From NCBI GenBank assembly GCA_025403435.1, contig CM046354.1:21485467-21549466 (forward strand): a stretch of DNA of 64,000 nucleotides, given 5' to 3'. Of the stretch, positions 1 to 10,766 are shown in pieces; position 1 is the first letter of the stretch; each line of letters opens with the position of its first letter. A model generated the notes under the pieces. The model worked only from the letters and a program-made list of their open reading frames with translations. It was not told where the DNA came from and ran no database searches. This DNA is from Artocarpus heterophyllus. Its lineage: Eukaryota > Streptophyta > Magnoliopsida > Rosales > Moraceae. The position numbers and the translations under genes are program-made.

Positions 1-5
1 GTTCA

Positions 6-449
6 ATGGACGATCGAAGATCTACTTCAAGTTACTGTTCATTCATATGGGGCAATTTGGTAACATGGAGAAGCAAGAAGCAACCAGTAGTTGCAAGAAG
101 CAATATAGAGGCAAAACTCAGGTCGGTGGCTCATAGGGTCTATGAAGTGCTATGGCTAAAGATGTTGTTAGAAGAATTGAGGAGGACAACAGAGATACCC
201 TTAAGAGTTTACTGTGACAATAAGGCTGCCATTAATATCTCACACAATCCTGTACATCATGATAGGACTAAACATGTAGAAATAGATCAACATTTTATCA
301 AAGAAAAGATTGACAATGGTACTATATGTGTGATATATGTACCGACAGCTGAGCAAGTAGCAGTTTTGTTGACAAAAGGGCTCTCCAAGCCTGCCTTCAT
401 GAAGTTAGTAGACAAGCTTGGAATATACAACTTGTACAGTCCAGCTTGA
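6..449 (+). CDS. Copia polyprotein C-terminus (RNase H domain), partial
   Basis: This frame is the last part of a Ty1/copia pol polyprotein, the RNase H that removes RNA from the RNA/DNA hybrid during reverse transcription. Seen directly: TSSYCSFIWGNLVTWRSKKQ near the start, a conserved copia RNase H motif (usually preceded by the first catalytic Asp), then the region around IEAKLRSVAHRVYEVLWLK, then YCDNKAAINIS with an active-site Asp, then a TKHVEIDQHFIKEKI motif and a tail ending before the purine tract. The real polyprotein begins left of the window, so the start at 6 is only the first start-like codon. No stop interrupts the visible part. The motif set resembles short-LTR copia lineages such as Ale/Retrofit (inference). 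Whether the whole element is coding-competent cannot be judged here. Confidence 0.85.
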   Translation: MDDRRSTSSYCSFIWGNLVTWRSKKQPVVARSNIEAKLRSVAHRVYEVLWLKMLLEELRRTTEIPLRVYCDNKAAINISHNPVHHDRTKHVEIDQHFIKEKIDNGTICVIYVPTAEQVAVLLTKGLSKPAFMKLVDKLGIYNLYSPA

Positions 450-456
450 GGGGGAG

Positions 457-653
457 TGTTGGCATATCTAGGATTATCTAGATACTTAAAAGTTAGTTAT
501 GAGTCCTAGTTTCTAGGGATTTAGTTCAATAGGTCATAAGGTTTATTTTCATTATAAATAAGTTGTATATCTGATGGTTTCAAGTTAATAAAAAATTTAG
601 TACACAAGTGCAGTGTATTACTAGTTTCCTTCCTTTGTGTGTTCTTTTTTACA
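457..653 (+). repeat. Probable 3' LTR of the left-edge copia element
   Basis: Starts TGTTGGCATATC directly after the purine tract and plausibly ends at TTTTTACA, giving about 197 bp with TG...CA ends. A TATA-like TTATAAATA lies near 555. The 3' boundary is a guess because the partner LTR is outside the window. Confidence 0.5.
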
Positions 654-2019
654 TAAAGGTACCCTTTTATGTAAAGATATTTAATAATGTATCAACATAA
701 CTATTACAACGGATATGTCTATTGCTAAAGTTGTTCAAATTTGTTTGAAATTATACAATCTCAAAAGCACTGGTTCGAAACAACTCAAGAATCATATTAT
801 TTCATTATGCATTAGCTCGGGAGAGCACTGAGGAGCTCAAAGTGCAAGCATTACACATGAAATTGACTGGGCGCTACGACGCTCGTGCTTAGGCAGGCCA
901 ATGCCTAGGTCCTACAGCCCAGCACCAAGGTGTCGGCCTGTCTATCCTTCCGTGCGCTGTTTGCATGTTTCAGAGCTACGACTCTCAGTATTGAGCACCG
1001 CACGCTGTGTGATGACTAAAAACACATCAAAAATGCATTTTCACTCATTCTAATGTGATCTCTTGATCTCAAACATGTTAGAGAGGCATATTACAATCTC
1101 TCCTACATAAAATACTGTAACAATGCAAATTTCATAATAGAATACACTATAACAAAGGTGGTTTGAATCAAAAACTTTTGGTTTGAACCATATTCCTAAA
1201 CAAGCTCTAAGTTTTTTTATGATATGGGTGAAAAAATATATTATAATGGGGAATAAAGTAAATATAAGCCAAAAAAAATGTCATAAAAAAAAAAAGAAAA
1301 GCTGTAAAAAAATAATCAGCAATGAAACATGCAAGAGGTAAGATTGATAAATTAACATTTGTAAGGATATAAGAACATATGTAAATGCGAACATATTTGG
1401 AATAGATTATTGTGTAAAAGGGAAAAATTAAAGTAGATGAAAACAAATTATTTTGATGATACATATTTTAATTGAAAGATATATGATTGTAAAAGGAAAA
1501 AAAAATGCAAGAAGTATGAGGGAAAAAAGCGAAATGAATGAACTAAAAGGAAAGAAAAACAAAGGTACAAATGCAAACAAAAAAAAAAGTAAAAAATTAT
1601 AACAGTGCATTAGTAACATACTTAAGTGAGTAAAAGAACTAAAAGGATATTCATATGAGCACATTTGAAGAAAAAATACTTTTAAAAACAATAACTGTAA
1701 GAACAATATTACTTAACGTAGATATATTTGTAGGAAAATTATTAACAGAGACAAATTAGAAATAGAAAAATAATTTAATAACGTGAATATGGAAACATAC
1801 AATATATTAACGGGGGAATAACAAAAAAGAATGAAAAAGTGGCCAGAAAAAATGAAGTATAAAAAGATGTAAATAAAAAAAGAAAATAACTGAAGCAAAA
1901 AGAAAGAGCACGGAGCCAAAAAAAAAATAAATAAAACGAAAAACAAGGGAAGAAATTTTTCTTACCTATATATGCCATGAACTGTTTTAATTTGTCTTCC
2001 TCTCTTTGCTCCGAACTTG
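654..2019. other. Intergenic, A-rich, no gene recognised
   Basis: Mostly A-rich low-complexity sequence from about 1200 to 1980; the long minus-strand frames there are Phe/Ile/Leu-rich artefacts of A runs. A GC-richer island at about 860-1010 contains a nested inverted repeat (CTGGGC 867-872 with GCCCAG 917-922; TAGGCA with TGCCTA inside). Confidence 0.6.
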
Positions 2020-2366
2020 AATCTTTGACGGCTAAGTTTTATTGGGGTTTCTCTAACAAAGGTAGGAAAATTTATTGGAAAAATTGAAACTCTATCCGCA
2101 AAACTAAAAGAATTGGAGGTCTTGACTTTCGATCTTTTGTTGCATTCAACCAGGATCTCTTAGCCAAACAAGCTTTGAGAATTTTATCAAATCCTCAATC
2201 TGCTCCTCAATTCTACACTCACTGCTTGGACATCACCCCTCTTTTGTACGGCGTAGTATTTTTTGGAGTGCAAAGTTACTTTCTAAAGGTGTTGGATGGA
2301 GAATGGGAGATGGTACTCAGATTAATTGCTTCAACGATCCTTGGATCCCGGGTGCTCTCTTTCATA
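2020..2366 (+). pseudogene. LINE (non-LTR retrotransposon) reverse-transcriptase relic
   Basis: Translation gives a chain of motifs from the C-terminal half of plant L1-like ORF2: AKFYWGFSNKGRKIYWKN, then GGLDFRSFVAFNQDLLAKQA, then, after a frame change near 2250, FWSAKLLSKGVGWRMGDG and NDPWIPG. These match the conserved order following the reverse transcriptase core in plant LINEs. A TGA interrupts the first part near 2085, and the frame change confirms it is dead. No poly-A tail or target duplication is visible, so this is an old internal fragment. The segment 2175-2501 stays open only because it runs out of the true frame. Confidence 0.75.
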
Positions 2367-3574
2367 GATTCTTGCTATCTATCTGCTAATAACACAAGCA
2401 CACACGAACTTGCACAAACAACTTTCAATCTTTTAATTTGCTTTTTTACATTTTTGACTCCTGTTTCCTGTCCTATTGTATATCAGTTACGTTCTTGTTA
2501 ATCTTTTAATAACCTTTATCTTACTTTTGCCTCTTACTTTTTATATTGTTTAATTCAATTGCTTTTTTTATTTTTATATTATTATTATTTTTTTTAATTT
2601 TCCTCTCAGTCATTAACTAGAATTATGACGATTGAGTACTTGAGTATCATATTTAAAACTTTGGGTACAATTCCTAATAATATCATTCTGAAAATTACAA
2701 GCATTTTCTTAATAATACCTTCATATCTTTTGAAATTCTACTATAAAGGTCATTGATATGTTGATATGTGTGCCAATTAGAGTTTTTATTCATTTGTTCT
2801 GACTTTTGATTTTTTTTTAATGACTAGTTACATGCGCACATTTTACGCTTCTACTTTCTAAAGATATATATATTTATATATATGAGTGAAAAAATATTTG
2901 AAATTTAAAACAATAAAAGCCATAAAAATTTAAATAAAAATAAGAAACTTGAAGATCAGATTGATAAAATAATATTTTGATGAATGTAAAAAAATAGTAC
3001 TAGAATAAATGAGAAGAGGAAACATATTGATGATACACATTAAAAAAATAATTTAATGAAATGAATTTGAAAATATACTAGATATAGGAGTACAAAGTAG
3101 CCAAAAAAAACACAAAAAATGAGAAAAAAAGAAGAACTAAAAATGAAAATAAAAAAGCGGATAAAAACACAAACAAAGCATAAAAAGAAAAAAAAAAGAA
3201 AAGAAAAACAAATTATCACCAAGTCACCTACATATTGATTTGCTTGAGACTTTTTATGTATAGTAAGATAGTAAGATTATTATTCTCGAGCATTGTAAAC
3301 TGTAAGGGGATTAAAATGTATGAAAGTATAACGGAACACTCTCTCTCTGAATGCCACAATACAAGCACTATATTCTTTAAAAAAAAATACAAGCATTATA
3401 TTAATATAGGAAATTTTTTTCTTTTGGCTCTAGAAAACAAACTATTTTGTTTTGAATGCTAAAAAATAATGATCTTAACAAACGTAAATTAATTAGAGTG
3501 AGAATAAAAAAAGAAAGAAAAAAAAAAAGATCAAGCTTCTTTCCAGTAGTGAATCTGAATGTGCTTCTACCCTT

Positions 3575-3579
<5 letters not shown>
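2367..3579. other. Intergenic, AT-rich, no gene recognised
   Basis: AT-rich sequence with A and T homopolymer runs. I see no protein motif, RNA gene or transposon end. Confidence 0.6.

Positions 3580-3628
<49 letters not shown>
3580..3628. repeat. (TA)n microsatellite
   Basis: About 24 uninterrupted AT/TA units. It is self-complementary, so both strands give Tyr-Ile repeats in translation; these are not genes. Confidence 0.95.
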
Positions 3629-3631
<3 letters not shown>

Positions 3632-4099
3632 AAAGCTCCTACCTCTCTGCCACGCGCCATAAGTATAAGCTGCCACAAATCGCCAAGTTCAAGCTGTGGC
3701 ATCTAGCTAGCTACTTGAATGCACCAATATTGCCACGTTGCACTTTATTCTTTTTTTAAAATAATAATAAAACGTTGCACTTTATTCACCTCATGCAAAA
3801 CTCAAATGTAGTATTGGATGGAGGCTTGTCTCGCCAAAGCAAGCCACCTGAAAGTCGAATACTGGCCACATTTCAAAATAGTATAAATTCTCCTGCCCCT
3901 ACAGAAGAAAATAAATAAGCCTCTCCGAAAAAAAAAGAAAATAACTAAAAAAATTAATAATACATTTTTAATATTATCGCCTTGTCTTCCACTACAAGTA
4001 ATCATTTTAAATTGTAACGGAGAAAAGAAAAAAGAAGTAAGAAGTTGGGAGTCGATTTTTCAAGTTAGATCAATCGGTGAATTAATTTCAATCCTTTTT
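3629..4099. other. Left flank of copia element A, nothing recognised
   Basis: AT-rich unique-looking sequence. The last five bases (4095-4099, TTTTT) are the left target-site duplication of element A. Confidence 0.6.
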
Positions 4100-4534
4100 T
4101 GTAACCATTCGTATTACTAACGGTTTCAAACAAAATTAAAACCAATTCATTTGTGTAACGGTTTTCATAAATGGTCATATATTCATTGTCATTAAACTAC
4201 AATTATCTTCACCTGGTAACTGATTTTTGGTTGCATTATATAAGTCCTTGATGGGAGGATTTGAAAAATGTCTGAGCAAAATTTTTCACGTTCATGTCTG
4301 TTGAACACAAGTTTGGTCTCTATCACCTTTCTCTCATCCAGTTTTATACACCATCATATTGAGTGCTTGAGTGATAGAAGCACCCAAACCAGTGGTCCAA
4401 TATACGACTGCAGCAATTCAAAGTTGTATTACACAGTGCAGTGCAATGGCAGGAGGTACAAAATTTACACGCTTCCATTTTGTTTCTTATATGCTTATTG
4501 TTTATAGCATGTTAGAATTCGTTTAGTCCTTAGA
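4100..4534 (+). repeat. 5' LTR of element A
   Basis: Starts TGTAACCATTCG and ends CTTAGA (CTTACA in the 3' copy). A TATATAA box lies at 4237-4243, the expected place for the element promoter. AACGG cores occur in the first 65 bp. The 79-aa open frame inside it (4268-4507) is fortuitous LTR sequence. Confidence 0.95.
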
Positions 4535-4536
4535 TT

Positions 4537-4549
4537 TGGCATCAGAACC
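4537..4549 (+). promoter_or_regulatory. Primer binding site, initiator tRNA-Met type
   Basis: TGGCATCAGAACC, two bases after the 5' LTR. The usual plant copia site is TGGTATCAGAGCC; both differences are transitions. Confidence 0.85.
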
Positions 4550-5038
4550 AGAATTACCTCTGTCTTGAATAAATAACTCTGGAAAATACACTGTGTTGTT
4601 ATGCACGGTTAATTTTTTTTTGATTTTTGGGTTTTGGTTTTTAGCGTTTCTTAATTGAAACTAAGATTAGAAATTATTTAGACACTCAATTTCTAAGAAT
4701 TCTACAATTTGAAACGTCAAAATCCATGTCCGATAGGCTTAGAAATTGTCGGGTTTTGTTGCGGGTCAAAACCAGGTTGTCCGGGTCGAGACGACCCGTT
4801 TAGAGGAAGAAGACGACCTAAAATGACATGTCGTTTGGCTTTGGGACAGCCAAAACGACATGTCATTTTGTAAGGGGGAGGGGCTCGTTTCATTGCTAAA
4901 AACGACATGTCGTTTTCGGACCATAATGACCAAAATGACATGTCGTTTGGATTGCTGACAGGCTGCCCTTCATCTAAACGACGTGTCGTTTATGCCGGGG
5001 GGGGGGGCTCCTCCTCCAAACGACGTCGTGCAGTCTTA

Positions 5039-5072
<34 letters not shown>

Positions 5073-5957
5073 ACTCAAAAATTTAAAAAAAAAATTTTGA
5101 TTTTTTCCAGATTTCATAAAATGATATTTTTGGGGAAAATTTCATAAAATTTTCAGTTTTTATAATTTTATGAAATTTTCATTATATCCACAATTTTGAT
5201 ATTTTTATGAAATTTTTCATTTATGGAATAATTTATGAAAAATTCATAATTTTAAATATTCATAATTTTTGGTATTTGTTATGAATATTATACAGTATTT
5301 GTGTGGATATAATTTTGTAAATTTATGTGCATATAGTGTTCATTATGTATAATTTGTGATTTAAAATTATGCATGCAATATTAAGTTAAAAAATTTAGTA
5401 CATTTAATTTTATGCAATAATGTGCTAAATTATATTTTTGAGTGTATAATTTTAATCTATACACAATGAAAATTAGTACATAAATTATGCTTCTTTGTTC
5501 ATATTTATTTGTTGCTTAAGGTAAATGCAATTTATTTGTGAGCAAAAATTTAAGAATAAATATCTTGTGATATATATATTTAATTTTTGAATAATTAAAG
5601 AATAGCCACAGCATATTTGATTATGCAAAAAATTATATTAGATATTTAAATCACATATGGTATAAATTGTGATTAATCATATGTAATATGATAAATTTTA
5701 TCACACAGGAATTTTTATTGTATTTAATATGATTAGTTAAAATGATGTATCAAATTATCTTTCTTAATTTACCCACAGAAATTAAGAAAAGGGAATATAA
5801 TTTGATAGTGTCATCATAAGGATATATAAATCTGTTTGAATTAAAAATTTAGCCCACGGGCAATTTTTATGTCATTTGATTCATATTTTAATGCATGATT
5901 TACATTGGTAAGCATGTCATAAAGTATTGTAGCCTCAATTTAGTAACATAAGCATAT
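4550..5957 (+). other. Untranslated leader of element A
   Basis: About 1.4 kb between the primer site and gag. It holds the palindrome array (4821-5029), a G run at about 4997-5007, a 27-base A run (5043-5069), then very AT-rich sequence without an open frame up to gag. Confidence 0.8.
4821..5029. repeat. Array of six AAACGACATGTCGTTT-type palindromes
   Basis: Copies at 4821-4836, 4853-4868, 4900-4915, 4933-4948, 4976-4991 and a shorter one at 5018-5029. The copy at 4900-4915 is a perfect 16-bp palindrome. Three copies differ from it by one base, a CpG changed to TpG or CpA. Two others carry ACGT in place of ACATGT at the centre. Confidence 0.9.
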
Positions 5958-8900
5958 ATGTTTTATTATGCAACTATGCAAACTGTGAGTTACTCTGATT
6001 TCCAATGTAACATTCCTAAACTTAAGGGTGACAACTATAAGGTGTGGAAGGAAAGAATTCTCCTTCATTTAGGAGTAATGGATATTGACTTTGTTATCTG
6101 TAAGGAGGAACCACCTGCCATTATAGAGACTAGCCAGTCGGATGACGTTGATCGTTATGAAAAATAGGAGCGATCTAATCGTCTCTGCATAATGTTCATA
6201 AAGACGAAGATCTCGGCTGGCATACGTGGTTCATTAGAGCAATTTGACAATGTGTGAGCTTTGATGAAGGTAATTGATGAGCAGTTTGTTACATCAGACA
6301 AAGCTTTGGCTAGCACTTTGATAATGAAATTTTCATCCATAAAGCTTACCGAAATTCATGGTGTGCGTGACCACATCATGCAAATGAGGAATATAACGGC
6401 TCAACTGAAGACACTTGAGGTTGAGATGTCTGAAACCTTGCTTGTGCACTACATCCTCAACACTCTTCCACATCAGTATGGACCTTTCAAGATATCCTAC
6501 AACACACATAAGGATAAGTGGTCCATCAATGAATTGATGACCATGTGTGTTTAGGAAGAAGGAAGGCTTGTTATGGAAGCAGGAGAGAGTGTGCATCTGG
6601 CAACTCAAAGGAAGAATAAGGGCCAAGCCAAGAATAAGGGAAAAGGCAAACTGCCTACTTAAGCTGATATCAAGAAGGAATCCAGGTATTTCTTTTGCAA
6701 AAAGAAGGGGGACATAAAGAAGGATTGTCCTAAATATCAAAGATGGCTTGACAAAAAAGGTACTCAATTCTCACTTGTTTGTTATGAATCTAATATGGTT
6801 GATTTTGAGCATAACACATGGTGGATTGATTCTGGTTCTTCAATCCATGTCACTAATTCCTTGTAGGGATTGCAAGGCCTAAGGAAGCCAGTAGGAAGTG
6901 AGCAGTGTATCTATTCAGGCAACAAGATGCGCTCACATGTAGAGGCTGTCGGGACATGCAATTTAGTTTTTTCTAGTGGTTATGTTTTAAAGTTAGAAAA
7001 GACATTTTATATTCCTAGTTTTTCTAGAAATTTAATTTCAGTTTCAAGGCTTGTACCGTTAGGATTTTCCTTTAATTTTTCAGACACTATATTTAGTTTG
7101 TTTTATAGATCTGAATTTATTGGAAATGGTACGTTGTCGAATGGTCTTTTCAAAATTAATTTACAAGATAAAGCTTCTTATACTTTTATGCATGTTCATG
7201 ATAATGCTGGCATTAAGAGATGTGTTATGAATGAAGATTCCTCTATGTTGTGACACCGTAGATTGGGTCATATCTCTATTGAGATAATAAAGAGACTAGT
7301 GAATGATGGGGTACTTAGTACTCTAGATTTTACTGACTTTGACACTTGTGTGGACTGCATAAAGGGAAAGCAGACCAATATGTCAAAGAAAGGTGCCAAG
7401 AGGAGTTCAAACATATTAGAGATCATACATACAGATATTTATAGTCCAGACTTAGATGCATATGGTCAAAAGTATTTCATTACTTTTATTGATGATTACT
7501 CACGATATATGTATCTCTACTTGCTTCATAATAATAATGAAGCTATAGATGCCTTTAAGGTGTTTAAGGCAGAAGTAGAGAAATAATGTGGTAAGCAAAT
7601 AAAGATAGTGAGATCTGATAGAAGCGGTGAATACTATGGTAGATACACCGAAGATGGACAAGCACCTGGTCCATTTGTAAAGTTTCTTCAAGAACATGGG
7701 ATAGTTGCCTAGTACACTATGCCCAGTTCTCCAGATCAAAATGGTGCTGCAGAAAGAAGAAACCGAACATTGTTGGATATGGTACGGAGCATGCTTAGCA
7801 GCTTCAAGCTTTCTAAGTCTTTGTGGACTGAAGCTCTCAAGACGACTGTGTATATATTAAACCAAGTTCCAACCAAAGCTGTCTCAAAGACACCGTTCGA
7901 GTTATGGAAATGTTGGAAACCCAATTTACGACATATACATGTTTAGGGATGCCCGTCTGAAGTAAGAGTCTATAATCCACAAGAAAATAAGCTAGACCCA
8001 AGGACCATAAGTGGGTATTTCGTTGGATATGCTGAACGGTCTAAGGGATACAGATTTTATTTTCCATCACATACCACTAGGTTTGTGGAATCAAGGAATG
8101 CGAAATTTCTTGAGAATGACTTGATTAGTGGGAGCGATCGATCCTGGAACACCGTTCCAAAAAAAGATCATATAGATGCTCAAGCTTCCACTTCATATAA
8201 TAGAGTGATTGTTATACACAACACGCCTACAGTTCAAACGCGTGTTGAACAACAGCCAGTCATTCAAGTTCCACAGATTGCTGATCAAGAAATAGTAGAT
8301 CCAATTGAACAGCCAGCTGATCAACATGCTCCTCAAGAGAATGTTGAACTATCATTAAGGAGATCTACTAGAGTAAGGCGATCAGTCATTCCTAGTGACT
8401 ATATTGTGTATCTACAGGAGTCTGACTACAACATAGGAGCCAAAAATGATCTAGAAACGTTTTCACAAGCCATGAGTTGTAAAGAATCTAACTTGTGGTA
8501 TGATGCCATGAAAGATGAGATGAACTCTATGTCATCTAATGGAGTCTGGGATCTTGTCAAGTTGCCTGATGCTGTAAAAGCCATTGGATGCAAATGCGTC
8601 TTCAAGACAAAGAAAGACTCATTTGACAACATTGAAAGACATAAGGCAAGACTCGTTGCTAAAGGATTCAATCAAAGGGAGGGTATAGATTACACTTAGA
8701 CCTTTTCTCTTGTATCTAAAAAGGACTCCCTTCGTGTGATCATGGCATTAGTGGCTCATTTTGATTTTGAGTTACATTAGATAGATGTGAAAACGGCATT
8801 CTTCAATGGTGATCTAGAGGAAGAGGTTTACATGAAACAACTTGAAGGATTCTCCTCTAGTGATGGTGAGCAATTAGTGCGCAAACTCAAGAAATCCATG

Positions 8901-10019
8901 TATGGTTTGAAACAAGCTTCCCGTCAATGGTATTTGAAATTCCACGATGTTATCACTTCATTTGGTTTTAAAGAGAACATCATAGATCAATGTATATACC
9001 AGAAGGTTAGTGGGAGCAAGATTTGTTTCCTTGTTTTGTATGTGGATGATATCCTTCTTGCAACCAATGACAAGGGGTTTCTATATGAGGTGAAACAATT
9101 CCTTTCTAAGAACTTCGATATGAAGGATACGGGTGAGGCATCTTATGTCATTGGCATAAAGATCCATAGGGATAGATCTTGATGCATTTTGGGACTATCA
9201 CAAGAAACCTATGTCAATAAAGTCTTAGACAGATTTCGGATGAAAGATTGTTCACCAAGTGTAGCACCCATTGTGAAGGGTGATAAGTTCAACCTGAATC
9301 AATGCCCAAGGAATGATTTCGAGAAAATTCAAATGAGCAACATTCCTTATGCTTCAGCTGTTGGAAGCCTTATGTATGCTCAGGTCTGTACAAGACCTGA
9401 CATTGCATTTGTTGTGGGAATGTTGGGGAGATATCAGAGTAACCCAGGCATTGACCATTAGAGGGCTGCAAAGAAGGTGATGAGGTACCTTCAAGGCACA
9501 AAGGATTACATGCTTATGTATAGGCGAACTGACATTCTAGAGGTGATTGGCTACTCCGATTCAGACTTTGCTGGCTGTGTTGATTCAAGAAAATCAACTT
9601 CAGGTTATATTTTCATGCTAGCCGGAGGAGCTGTATCTTGGAGGAGTGGAAAGCAAACGTTGGTTGCTACTTCCACAATGGAGGCAAAGTTTGTTTCTTG
9701 TTTTGAGGCTACTTCGCATGGTGTATGGTTGAAGAGTTTCATGTCAGGCCTTAGAATTGTAGATTCTGTGTCTAGGCCATTAAGAATATGTTGTGATAAT
9801 TCAACTGCTGTCTTTATGACTAAGAATAATAAGAGTGGCAGTTGAAGTAAACATATCGATATTAAGTACTTAGCCATAAGGGAACGGATTAAGGAAAATA
9901 AAGTGGTCATTGAACATATAAGCACTGAATTGATGATCACAGATCCTCTGACAAAAGGAATGCCACCAAAGTCATTTAAGGATCATGTAGTTCAGATGGG
10001 ACTTAGTTCCATGATGTAA
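5958..10019 (+). pseudogene. Copia gag-pol polyprotein of element A, 14 internal stops
   Basis: One reading frame of about 1,353 codons runs from 5958 to a final TAA at 10017-10019 without a frameshift. Order: gag; zinc-knuckle region (6687-6728); protease with WWIDSGSS (Asp-Ser-Gly at 6828-6836); integrase with its His-His-Cys-Cys region from 7254 and acidic residues near 7434, 7617 and 7752; reverse transcriptase with YVDD at 9039-9050; RNase H with YSDSDFAGC and CDNSTA. Internal stops begin at 6165, 6255, 6552, 6660, 6864, 7251, 7584, 7710, 7944, 8697, 8778, 9180, 9459 and 9843. Nearly all are one transition from CAG, CAA, CGA or TGG. The zinc knuckle is also damaged: its first Cys position is Tyr and its His position is Asp. 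Such a copy cannot make a polyprotein, but its RNA could be copied in trans (inference). Confidence 0.95.
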
Positions 10020-10315
10020 ATTTGTTTGTATATACAATTTACAGTCTTAATGAAACCCTTATTCAGTTGTGATGTTTTATCATATTTGTTTTGCGCATAA
10101 AGTTATTGGAGGAAAATTCACATTTAGTAGGACCAAGAATAAACATTGGGTTTATTCATAAAGTTAAGTTACCATATAAGGAATAAAGTCTAAGAAACAA
10201 TACATAGTAATACATGGAAGATAATACTCAATATTTAGAGAAATTATCACCATGATTCATGTATTTGTTTCCTGAAAGTTTGGGTTTAATAAATATAAGG
10301 ATAAATATGGAGACC

Positions 10316-10326
10316 AAGTGGGAGAA
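10316..10326 (+). promoter_or_regulatory. Polypurine tract of element A
   Basis: AAGTGGGAGAA directly abuts the 3' LTR and primes plus-strand DNA synthesis. The same core, AAGTGGGAGA, is found at the equivalent place in elements B and C. Confidence 0.9.
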
Positions 10327-10761
10327 TGTAACCGTTCGTATTACTAACGGTTTCAAACAAAATTGAAACCAATTCATTTGTGTAACGGTTTTCATAAATG
10401 GTCACATATTCATTGTCATTAAACTACAATTATCTTCACCTGGTAACTGATTTTTGGTTGCATTATATAAGTCCTTGATGGGAGGATTTGAAAAATGTCT
10501 GAGCAAAATTTTTCACGTTCATGTCTGTTGAACACAAGTTTGGTCCCTATCACCTTTCTCTCATCCAGTTTTATACACCATCGTATTGAGTGCTTGAGTG
10601 ATAGAAGCACCCAAACCAGTGGTCCAATATACGACTGCAGCAATTCAAAGTTGTATTACACAGTGTAGTGCAATGGCAGGAGGTACAAAATTTACACGCT
10701 TCTGTTTTGTTTCTTATATGCTTATTGTTTATAGCATGTTAGAATTCATTTAGTCCTTACA
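10327..10761 (+). repeat. 3' LTR of element A
   Basis: Starts TGTAACCGTTCG, ends CTTACA; same length as the 5' copy. TATATAA at 10464-10470. Three AACGG cores lie in its first 62 bp (10332-10336 reversed, 10346-10350, 10384-10388). Confidence 0.95.
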
Positions 10762-10766
10762 TTTTT

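Larger units (their letters stand above)
1..653 (+). mobile_element. 3' end of a Ty1/copia retrotransposon, cut by window edge
   Basis: The window opens inside a copia polyprotein. After its stop codon comes a purine tract (GAGGGGGAG, about 448-456), then a sequence starting TGTTGGCATATC that behaves like a short 3' LTR. The element continues to the left of the window, so its 5' LTR and target duplication cannot be checked. Confidence 0.8.
4100..10761 (+). mobile_element. Complete Ty1/copia retrotransposon A (6,662 bp)
   Basis: A full element: 435-bp LTRs at both ends (TG...CA at the 3' copy), a primer site two bases inside the 5' LTR, one gag-pol frame, a purine tract touching the 3' LTR, and a TTTTT direct repeat at 4095-4099 and 10762-10766. 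The TTTTT repeat lies in T runs, so it is weak alone but sits at the exact LTR ends. The LTRs differ at 10 of 435 positions by my count, 9 of them transitions, with no indels, pointing to a fairly recent insertion. The polyprotein is nevertheless dead (14 stops), so the copy is non-autonomous. Confidence 0.95.

Noticed and set aside
1207..1978. Minus-strand frames rich in Phe, Ile and Leu resembling membrane proteins
   Set aside because: They arise from A-rich low-complexity DNA read in reverse; no motif, and several overlap in different frames.
3401..3702. Overlapping open frames with Tyr-Ile repeats on both strands
   Set aside because: They are produced by the self-complementary (TA)n microsatellite and have no other coding signal.
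4268..4507. 79-codon frame that could be taken for a small gene
   Set aside because: It lies wholly inside the 5' LTR of element A, and the equivalent in the 3' LTR is on no conserved frame.
5958..10019. Idea that the stops of copia A are read through or recoded
   Set aside because: Fourteen stops of all three kinds are spread over every domain without a shared context, and the zinc knuckle is also damaged; decay is simpler.
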